This document shows, in pieces, positions 1 to 5,031 of a stretch of 8,822 bases of DNA (its first letter is position 1; each line of letters opens with the position of its first letter). The stretch comes from Pseudomonadota bacterium (GTDB lineage Bacteria; SAR324; XYD2-FULL-50-16; JAHJRI01). A program made the position numbers and the translations under genes. The DNA lies in NCBI GenBank assembly GCA_022360105.1, contig JAKSDL010000588.1:1-8822 (forward strand). The letters run 5' to 3'. Below the pieces are notes generated by a model. That model saw only the letters and a program-made list of their open reading frames with translations. It was not told where the DNA came from and did not search any database.

Positions 1-27
1 CTGGAAGACAATTAAGCCCGTCGACCA

Positions 28-91
28 GAGTCCCGTAGGGACGACACAATAACCTGATAAATCCAATTCATGTGTCGTTCCTCTGGAACTC
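28..91. repeat. Inverted pair of a 21-nt palindromic hairpin unit (REP/MITE-like)
   Basis: Two copies of one unit face each other. Copy 1 (28-48, + strand) holds the hairpin GTCCC-GTA-GGGAC at 30-42, followed by ACGACACA. Copy 2 (71-91, read on the - strand) holds GTTCC-AGA-GGAAC followed by the same ACGACACA. The copies match at 17 of 21 positions. Two of the four differences swap a C-G stem pair for T-A, so the stem is kept; the other two are in the triloop. ACGACACA (41-48) and TGTGTCGT (71-78) form a perfect 8-bp inverted repeat across a 22-nt spacer. This resembles REP-type or miniature mobile elements. Which family it belongs to, and whether it is mobile, cannot be told from one window. 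One forward frame from the window edge stays open until a TAA at 50-52, so an upstream gene could end here. Confidence 0.7.
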
Positions 92-113
92 CGGAAAGTG
101 CGTGATTGGTTTA

Positions 114-133
114 CCAGCGGTTAAAACCGCTGG
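114..133. repeat. Strong palindrome, 9-bp arms
   Basis: CCAGCGGTT (114-122) and AACCGCTGG (125-133) are perfect inverted arms separated by AA. As RNA or single-stranded DNA this gives at least a 7-bp GC-rich stem with a 6-nt loop. No T-run follows immediately, so it is not a standard intrinsic terminator. It sits between the inverted 21-nt units and the next hairpin and is probably part of the same repetitive element. Confidence 0.75.
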
Positions 134-145
134 CTACTTTATACC

Positions 146-174
146 GCTCCTCCGGAGCTTAATACCACTTGGTA
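146..174. repeat. Two further small hairpins of the left-edge element
   Basis: GCTCC-TCC-GGAGC (146-158) has the same 5-bp stem and 3-nt loop design as the hairpins at 30-42 and 77-89, but a different stem sequence. It is followed by the shorter TACC-ACTT-GGTA (163-174). The repeated 5-3-5 architecture suggests one composite palindromic element covering roughly 20-175. I see no gene in 1-275: the open frames crossing it are short, are interrupted, and run through palindromes. Confidence 0.6.
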
Positions 175-190
175 GAAAATCAATAACGAT

Positions 191-210
191 AAACCTGGAC
201 TTAGAGGTTT
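191..210 (+). promoter_or_regulatory. Hairpin in the ankyrin-gene leader
   Basis: AAACCT (191-196) and AGGTTT (205-210) are perfect 6-bp arms around an 8-nt loop. An overlapping alternative pairs CTGGA (195-199) with TCCAG (211-215). It lies 65 bp before the ankyrin-protein start. A role as an operator or leader structure is inference only; it may also mark the right end of the palindromic element. Confidence 0.3.
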
Positions 211-275
211 TCCAGATTGGGATGTCAATCATTAATAACCAGATTCTCTTTTGTTAAATTTAAATCAGCTTTGCA

Positions 276-2168
276 ATGAGTGAACAGTATTTGATTGATA
301 TATTAAAAAAGAACAACAAAAAAATTATAATAGGTATCGTCGTATCCATTGTTGCGATTTGGCTATTCGATTCTATCTACTATGACGTGTCATTCATGAT
401 TGCTCGGGGTGATGTGGAGAATTTTGTTTCCAGGGTTGAGGCTGGAAAAATAGAGGAAGGCGAACTAACAAAAGAAGATGTTATTGAGGCGATAACCATC
501 GGAGATCCCCAAATGGTTTCCGCTGTTTTAAACTACTATCATCAATGCTCTTCTCCATACACCTACCAGTCCCATGACATCATAAGAGCTATTGCGGGAT
601 TGGAAGATCATAATTTACAAAAAGAATACTATTCAAGGTTTAAAAGAACCAAGGATGGCCGGTTAAAGGTAAGAAATGCACGGAATCTCTTTCTTAATCC
701 AGAAAAAGATGTCATAAAATCCCTGCTTTTAGCCGGTTTTGATCCTAATGAAAAAATGTACATCGAAACCAATGACTATTTTATCAGTGGCGCCTACTTG
801 TCAAAAATACTCGTTGAATATCAATGGACTGTTGAAAATGTCTATACACCCCAAGGAGTCCGGTCGAGACCCATACTCAAGCCGTTTCTGAAAATGGACT
901 TCAAGGATTTACCGGTACCCGCCTGGTACAGTAGTGATGAAATAAAGGCATTGTACAAAGGAAAAGGGGTAAATTATAAAAAGAAAAAATATAAAATTGG
1001 TACCTATCCCATTTTGATGGCGGTAAGGAAAAGGGCCAAAGATATTGTCAAATTGCTTTTGGATTTCGGAGCGGAAGACAATGTTGTCAGTGATAACGGA
1101 GAAACGGTATATTCCCTGACTGATGATCCGAACTTGTTATTTCTTTTGAGGTCAAAAGGAAAACCTGTTACCGCCAGCCGTGAGAGGGTAATAAGAAACG
1201 ATTTAAAATCATATCAGCAATATTTTCAATCGATATCGGAAAAGGATCGCAATAGAATCATCTACAGGGATTTTCACATTGCCGTGGAAAGCGGATCAGG
1301 ATCAATAGCCGCTTATTTAGCGGCAAAAGGCGCAAAACTAAATAAAAGTTTTGAATGGAAATATCTGTTAAACGCCTATGAATCCCGGAGCCCTTTGATT
1401 ATGGATTTGGTAATTAACATGGGTGCCAATCCAAATCTTGAAATTGCATACAAAGATTTGCCTCAAAAATACCAACCGGGTGAAGATGGAGCTCTTTCCA
1501 TATTGTTCAAATCTACATCAGGAAAAAGACTGAAATCCAAAGCTCAAAAACTCCAGGAGAAAGCATCGATAGGAAAAATTTTAACCGGAATTGCCAGGAA
1601 AGAAAGGCAAATGACAATGGCGTTTGTAATAAACAGCCATTTGTATCAATGGTCAGACTTTCTGTTGTACGCTCTGGCAGGTAATTTTGATGAGTCCAAT
1701 GCACTGCTGAAAAAGAATCCGGCACTTTTAAACAAAAGTGACCTGGGAGGAAGGTCACCTCTATCGATAGCGACATTTTACAGCCAAACAAAAACAGTGA
1801 ATTATTTGATCGAAAAAGGCTCAAATCTTGATCATTTGGATAAGAATGGCAATAGCGCTTTGATAGAGGCAGTTCGTATTGGAAATCTTGAGTTAGTTAA
1901 GCTATTAACCGATCATGGAGCCGGCCTCGGTCATCAGAAAGTTAAAAACTGTGCTTATGCCCTGACCTATGCAGAAAAAACTCATCGCAGATACGGCCCC
2001 TATGAAAAGATACTTGGTGCCTTTAAAGCCTATCGGGGAAGTAAAACAAGCCGAAAACAGATGCGATTTCGAGAAGTGTTCCATTACCTCAAAAACTTAG
2101 TTGAGGAAAAAGGAATAAAGAAATGCAAAACTTCACAAGGTTCATCCGGGTCCTGGTGGTCAAGGTGA
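276..2168 (+). CDS. Membrane-anchored ankyrin-repeat protein
   Basis: A 630-residue protein. Residues 1-16 are polar and Lys-rich (LKKNNKK), followed by one hydrophobic helix at about 17-34 (IIIGIVVSIVAIWLF). By the positive-inside rule the large C-terminal part should face the periplasm. The clearest ankyrin repeats are at about 458-488, 489-521 (DLGGRSPLSIATFYSQ...) and 522-554 (DKNGNSALIEAVRIGNLELV...), the last two being 33 residues each. Another is near 242-275 (ILMAVRKRAKDIVKLLLDFG). Degenerate helix pairs near 41-91, 135-160 and 331-390 suggest a longer worn solenoid. Ankyrin solenoids bind other proteins, and no enzyme domain is visible, so partner and role are unknown. The start is the first ATG after an in-frame TAA at 261. 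No Shine-Dalgarno is visible, but the next in-frame ATG would remove the membrane helix. The last residues (TSQGSSGSWWSR) look non-repetitive and overlap a short alternative frame. Confidence 0.85.
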   Translation: MSEQYLIDILKKNNKKIIIGIVVSIVAIWLFDSIYYDVSFMIARGDVENFVSRVEAGKIEEGELTKEDVIEAITIGDPQMVSAVLNYYHQCSSPYTYQSHDIIRAIAGLEDHNLQKEYYSRFKRTKDGRLKVRNARNLFLNPEKDVIKSLLLAGFDPNEKMYIETNDYFISGAYLSKILVEYQWTVENVYTPQGVRSRPILKPFLKMDFKDLPVPAWYSSDEIKALYKGKGVNYKKKKYKIGTYPILMAVRKRAKDIVKLLLDFGAEDNVVSDNGETVYSLTDDPNLLFLLRSKGKPVTASRERVIRNDLKSYQQYFQSISEKDRNRIIYRDFHIAVESGSGSIAAYLAAKGAKLNKSFEWKYLLNAYESRSPLIMDLVINMGANPNLEIAYKDLPQKYQPGEDGALSILFKSTSGKRLKSKAQKLQEKASIGKILTGIARKERQMTMAFVINSHLYQWSDFLLYALAGNFDESNALLKKNPALLNKSDLGGRSPLSIATFYSQTKTVNYLIEKGSNLDHLDKNGNSALIEAVRIGNLELVKLLTDHGAGLGHQKVKNCAYALTYAEKTHRRYGPYEKILGAFKAYRGSKTSRKQMRFREVFHYLKNLVEEKGIKKCKTSQGSSGSWWSR

Positions 2169-2173
2169 ACTAG
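2123..2173 (+). other. Short overlapping ORF at the ankyrin 3' end (16 aa)
   Basis: In another frame, ATG at 2123 opens the peptide MQNFTRFIRVLVVKVN, ending at TAG 2171-2173. It has AGGA at 2111-2114 with an 8-nt spacer, a better ribosome site than the ankyrin gene itself has. It could be a translationally coupled micro-gene, the stub of a downstream gene lost by deletion, or chance. Frames after the stop do not obviously continue it. No function is proposed. Confidence 0.15.
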
Positions 2174-2247
2174 ACCCCAAATTAGGTACTTGTCCTGCTT
2201 TTAGCCAAAGTAGCATCATTCAAAAGGATTCGCTTGAGAGGTTTATT

Positions 2248-3126
2248 TTATTTTCTTTCTCCAAGGCTGTTTATTAATCCTCCGATGATAATGCAGGTGA
2301 GACCGACAGCATAGGGCGCTATAAACGGCTCAGAAAAAAATAACACCAAATAGATCGCCGAAAGAATGGGTGTGATAAAAGTAAATGGGGCCAGATATGA
2401 GGCTTCGGTTGATTTTAAGGCAACAACCCAGAATATATAGGAAATACCATTAACCAGAAGCCCATTTAACAGAACGGGTATCCATTCTGACCTTGAAGGT
2501 ACGGCAAAGTCTGAAAAGTAGTGCATGGAAAAAAAGGAGGCCACCAAAGCTGCAAAAAAATACACCACAACTACTGAATATGCTTCTTTTTGAACTTTCT
2601 TGCTCAACACCGAAAACAAAGCAAAACAGGAAGCCCCTGCCGCAACTAGTGCTATAACCTGCGGTTTACTGACGTTAATCTCCTGAAACTGTCCTTTGGT
2701 CAATACAGTTACAACACCAAGTATCCCCAATACCAGGGCAAATGTTTTTCTGATTGTCAGTTTTTCCTTAAGTATAAACAGGGAAAAAGCCACAATCAGA
2801 ATCGGCCAGGTATACTGAAATACCAGCACTTCAATTCCTGTAGCTCGTGAGTAACCCAGGTAAAGAAACAAATAATAGATATAGGTACCCAGCAATCCCA
2901 GGAATAGAATAAATGCCCAATCCTTTGTTTCGTATCGCGCTATCTCTCCGATAGTACCAGCAAGAGTGGAAATTACTCCCAGGATTAGAAAAGATACCAG
3001 GCTAGACCAAAACAAAAACTGGTGATTATCCAGTGTTGTTTGTCCAAGTTTAGCAACCACCGGAATCAATGCCCACAACGACACACAGATTAACACAAAC
3101 ACAGTCCCTTTTAACTTTCCACTCAT
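2248..3126 (-). CDS. EamA/DMT-family transporter
   Basis: A 292-residue, highly hydrophobic protein, the usual length of ten-helix drug/metabolite transporters built from two EamA halves (about 1-135 and 150-288). Family hallmarks are visible. Helix 1 has SLWALIPVVAK. The end of the first half has FQYTWPILIVAFSLFILKEK, with the conserved Glu in KEKL, followed by helix LVLGILGVVTVL. The second half mirrors this with APFTFITPILSAIYLVLFFSEP and a closing glycine-rich helix (IIIGGLIN). The YTWP segment recalls the YddG-like aromatic amino acid exporter branch, but substrate cannot be assigned from sequence. It should sit in the inner membrane as an exporter of metabolites or amino acids. Ribosome-site evidence is modest: AAAGG lies very close to the ATG and GAGG lies 11 nt away. 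It converges on the ankyrin gene with a 79-bp gap and no clear terminator. Its upstream region holds a 12-bp palindrome. Confidence 0.9.
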   Translation of the reverse strand: MSGKLKGTVFVLICVSLWALIPVVAKLGQTTLDNHQFLFWSSLVSFLILGVISTLAGTIGEIARYETKDWAFILFLGLLGTYIYYLFLYLGYSRATGIEVLVFQYTWPILIVAFSLFILKEKLTIRKTFALVLGILGVVTVLTKGQFQEINVSKPQVIALVAAGASCFALFSVLSKKVQKEAYSVVVVYFFAALVASFFSMHYFSDFAVPSRSEWIPVLLNGLLVNGISYIFWVVALKSTEASYLAPFTFITPILSAIYLVLFFSEPFIAPYAVGLTCIIIGGLINSLGERK

Positions 3127-3142
3127 AACCTTTAAGACCTCA

Positions 3143-3154
3143 ATTCACGTGAAT
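3143..3154. promoter_or_regulatory. 12-bp perfect palindrome before the transporter gene
   Basis: ATTCACGTGAAT is a perfect palindrome centred on CACGTG, ending 16 bp upstream of the transporter start codon at 3126. Position and symmetry fit a binding site for a dimeric repressor. No regulator gene is encoded nearby, so the assignment is inference. Confidence 0.35.
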
Positions 3155-3274
3155 AGCCATATTAGAAATTCCAAATTTGTTACAGTTATATTTAAGGTTG
3201 GATGATAAATATTGGGATGTCATTGATCAGTTTTATGATTTAACAGATGACTAAAAAACGGGAAGAGCAGTTCT

Positions 3275-3297
3275 TTGATCCGGTTAGTACGGATCAA
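3275..3297. repeat. 8-bp inverted repeat spanning the stop codon of the 156-aa gene
   Basis: TTGATCCG (3275-3282) and CGGATCAA (3290-3297) are perfect arms around a 7-nt loop that contains the stop codon (3284-3286, - strand). In the - strand transcript a run of six U follows, but only about 16 nt after the stem (3253-3258). It is therefore at best a weak, non-standard terminator. It may instead stabilise the mRNA end or act as an operator for the transporter downstream. Confidence 0.4.
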
Positions 3298-3754
3298 TCC
3301 TGAACGTAATTGCGTTAACGTAGAAATGTCCACGCTCTTCGATGATGTCTACCTGGGAATTATTATTTCCTTTAAATCTCCAAGTGGAAGAATCTACCCT
3401 TACATCAAGTTGATCAGAAATAGGGAGTGCTTTTTTTACAAGGCTAATCCTTTCGTGCGGGTCTTTGTGACGATATCTAAACTGGATTGTGAAAACATCT
3501 TTCATCATTTTTCTGAGCATTGTTTCGTATAATCGCTCTTTGTCCGGAAAACGACTGGTTATCCTTTTATGCTCCGTTAACCTTTCTTCAATACTATTCA
3601 GTTTGGAGATTAGTTCTTTGGACTGGTCTAATTTTACCTGTTCTTCATACAAGGCCGCAATTTCTTGCTTTCTGAGATATTCGCCATACTCTCTTAAAAA
3701 AAAGATAAGTAAAGCCGAAAGTATCGGAAGCCAAATGTGCCATTTTTTCAACAT
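3284..3754 (-). CDS. Small membrane-anchored coiled-coil protein, function unknown
   Basis: A 156-residue protein I do not recognise. MLKKWH is followed by a hydrophobic helix at about 7-21 (IWLPILSALLIFFL). Next is a charged, heptad-like helix at about 22-72 rich in Glu, Lys and Leu (IAALYEEQVKLDQSKELISK, then LNSIEERLTEHK). The C-terminal part (about 85-156) looks globular with beta-strand character (VFTIQFRYRHKD, STWRFKGNN, HFYVNAITFRIDPY). The plan is a single-pass anchor, a coiled-coil stalk and a small domain, probably on the outer face of the inner membrane. A GGAG lies 10 nt before the ATG, a somewhat long spacing. An overlapping forward frame of similar length exists, but its product lacks coherent structure. 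The gene is separated by 157 bp from the transporter and 261 bp from the lipoprotein gene, so co-transcription is uncertain. Confidence 0.65.
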   Translation of the reverse strand: MLKKWHIWLPILSALLIFFLREYGEYLRKQEIAALYEEQVKLDQSKELISKLNSIEERLTEHKRITSRFPDKERLYETMLRKMMKDVFTIQFRYRHKDPHERISLVKKALPISDQLDVRVDSSTWRFKGNNNSQVDIIEERGHFYVNAITFRIDPY

Positions 3755-3883
3755 CTGAACGCAACTCCATAAAATGAATCATAGCCACTAATAGATTTGG
3801 CAAGTGGGCCTAGTTTTCTCTTTGGGATTTGAAAAAAGATTTTACGATTTTGATCCAAGGAAAGGGATGTACAAAAGTTAAAC

Positions 3884-3925
3884 TGGTGAAAACCATTGTA
3901 GGAGATTGGCGATGAATTTTCACCA
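3884..3925. repeat. 9-bp inverted repeat with a 24-nt spacer
   Basis: TGGTGAAAA (3884-3892) and TTTTCACCA (3917-3925) are perfect arms. In the - strand transcript this forms a stem of 9 pairs with a large loop between the lipoprotein gene and the 156-aa gene. There is no adjacent U-run in the - direction. Possible roles are an mRNA processing site or an operator for the 156-aa gene; neither is demonstrated. Confidence 0.4.
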
Positions 3926-3952
3926 AATTCGATGACTCCGCTCCAATCAATT

Positions 3953-3978
3953 TACAATTGGAGGTTGCAATTGGAGTT
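3953..3978. repeat. Tandem 13-nt repeat carrying CAATTGGAG twice
   Basis: Units at 3953-3965 and 3966-3978 match at 11 of 13 positions and share CAATTGGAG. An inverted CTCCAAT precedes them at 3941-3947 and can pair with either ATTGGAG (3957-3963 or 3970-3976). Three related half-sites in 36 bp could be a repeated protein-binding site or two alternative hairpins. Confidence 0.4.
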
Positions 3979-4005
3979 AACATAGTTGGAACTGGCGAAG
4001 TCGGT

Positions 4006-4019
4006 TTAAGCAGACTTAA
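4006..4019. repeat. Small inverted repeat over the lipoprotein stop codon
   Basis: TTAAG (4006-4010) and CTTAA (4015-4019) pair around CAGA and overlap the stop codon (4016-4018, - strand). The stem is only 5 AT-rich pairs and no U-run follows, so it is weak as a terminator. Confidence 0.25.
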
Positions 4020-4882
4020 GAAGAAGCCTTTTTTAATTTTAATAGCTTATTACTGATAATTTTATGTAAGAAGATTTTCTTCCGGATTTCAGAGGACCCC
4101 ATTTGTATTTTGCCATTGGATACCTGTTTCTGAATGGAAGAGACCTGCGCATCCATCATAAATGTGCCGGTGATAAGTTCTTTTGGGGTTTTATACTCCT
4201 TATATGCTGAAGAAGCAGCTAGTTTGTATCCACTTGCAGTAGCTTCAAAAGTATTAAAATCAACATTGATTTCCAATAGTGGCAATTTTTCTTCGACGAT
4301 TGCAAAAATGCTGTCAACCTCGTTAGCATACTTTTTAATAGTAATCAGATCCAATAATTGATGAAGAGCCACTCCTGTTGCCATTACCTTACCGTACTTT
4401 CCATGGCGATTTAAGAGCAAGTCATAAAATTTCTTCACAGTCAGATCAGAGTTATCCCCGATCTTCCCTCCTTCGATCAATATGTTGGCTGTTGTATCAA
4501 AAAGAGACTGGTTGGAATCGCTTCTGCCATAACTCAATACTTCCAACGCTTGAATCGGATTTTCATTTCTAAGAAAGGAATGGGCAACGATTTCAATAGC
4601 AACGTTATTCAAAGGGTTCAAAGCCAGCAATGAAGTGGCAGTTGTTTCCAGTTTTTCCCTGTTATTTTGTTTTTGATAGAGGATCAGTTTTGCCTCCAGG
4701 ACTCTGGCATTCATGGTGCCAATTTCCAAGGCTTGATCCAGATTTTTCTCCGCCTGATCAAGTTTATTTTCCTCAATCAGTTTCAATGACTCTTTGTGCA
4801 GTTCAATTGCCTTCTCTTCCTTTGTCTGGCAACCGCTGAATATCAATAAAATTGCAAGGACAAGAACCAGGTTCTGCTTCAT
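4016..4882 (-). CDS. TPR-containing lipoprotein
   Basis: A 288-residue precursor. It starts with a short signal peptide (MKQNLVLVLAILLIFSGC), and Cys18 is the likely lipidated residue after a lipobox-like IFSG. The +2 residue is Gln, not Asp, so under the classical sorting rule it would go to the outer membrane. Residues about 23-115 form helical pairs typical of tetratricopeptide repeats (AIELHKESLKLIEENKLDQA, AEKNLDQALEIG, ALNPLNNVAIEIVAHSFLRN, ENPIQALEVL). The rest (about 120-288) is helical with no recognised domain and ends in a Lys-rich tail. TPR lipoproteins usually scaffold envelope protein complexes; the partner here is unknown. The start is firm: AAGGAG lies 7 nt before the ATG. The peptidase gene lies 149 bp upstream, and a weak promoter candidate in that gap suggests independent transcription. 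Confidence 0.85.
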   Translation of the reverse strand: MKQNLVLVLAILLIFSGCQTKEEKAIELHKESLKLIEENKLDQAEKNLDQALEIGTMNARVLEAKLILYQKQNNREKLETTATSLLALNPLNNVAIEIVAHSFLRNENPIQALEVLSYGRSDSNQSLFDTTANILIEGGKIGDNSDLTVKKFYDLLLNRHGKYGKVMATGVALHQLLDLITIKKYANEVDSIFAIVEEKLPLLEINVDFNTFEATASGYKLAASSAYKEYKTPKELITGTFMMDAQVSSIQKQVSNGKIQMGSSEIRKKIFLHKIISNKLLKLKKASS

Positions 4883-4889
4883 AACTCAA

Positions 4890-4895
4890 CTCCTT
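4890..4895 (-). promoter_or_regulatory. Ribosome binding site of the lipoprotein gene
   Basis: AAGGAG on the - strand with a 7-nt spacer to the ATG at 4882. It fixes the start that includes the lipoprotein signal peptide. Confidence 0.75.
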
Positions 4896-4969
4896 CATAA
4901 TTTGAGGTTTCGTGTGGTTTTTTTTCATGAGCGATCATCACTGACTTTAACAAACAGCTTAATCCGTTT

Positions 4970-4998
4970 TATATAGATCGATCAGAAGGAATAGTAAA
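4970..4998 (-). promoter_or_regulatory. Candidate promoter for the lipoprotein gene
   Basis: Reading the - strand, TTTACT (4998-4993) and TATATA (4975-4970) are separated by 17 bp. Each matches the general housekeeping consensus at four of six positions. Initiation would leave a leader of roughly 80 nt. In AT-rich sequence such matches are common, so this is only a candidate. Confidence 0.25.
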
Positions 4999-5031
4999 GG
5001 CGGGTGGAGAGGGCAGATCACTTCCCAAATT

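Larger units (their letters stand above)
3755..4015. other. 261-bp gap with repeats and ORF-like fragments
   Basis: No intact gene of normal size is seen. On the - strand an ATG at 3983 opens 57 codons to a TAG at 3810-3812, with no ribosome site. On the + strand one frame is open on both sides of a single TGA (3913-3915) and reads on into the 3' end of the lipoprotein gene. It includes the string NIVGTGEVGLS, which looks like a dinucleotide-binding loop. The gap could be a decayed gene or a structured spacer. It also carries a long inverted repeat and a short tandem repeat, listed separately. Confidence 0.3.

Noticed and set aside
216..227. ATTGGGATGTCA repeated at 3211-3222
   Set aside because: A perfect 12-bp match, but a couple of such pairs are expected by chance in a window of this size.
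72..257. Forward ORF of 61 codons
   Set aside because: It runs straight through the palindromic element, has no ribosome site and its product has no recognisable features.
1738..1758. Perfect 7-bp inverted repeat GTGACCT / AGGTCAC
   Set aside because: It lies inside a clear ankyrin repeat, so coding sequence explains it; no regulatory context.
2169..2260. Bidirectional terminator between the convergent ankyrin and transporter genes
   Set aside because: Only an interrupted stem (CTTG-A-GAG with CTC-CAAG) around an 18-nt T-rich loop is possible; too weak to call.
3275..3758. Forward ORFs opposite the 156-aa gene (3275-3532 and 3489-3758)
   Set aside because: They are antisense to a frame with a clear membrane anchor, a coiled coil and a Lys-rich start, and show no coherent domain themselves.
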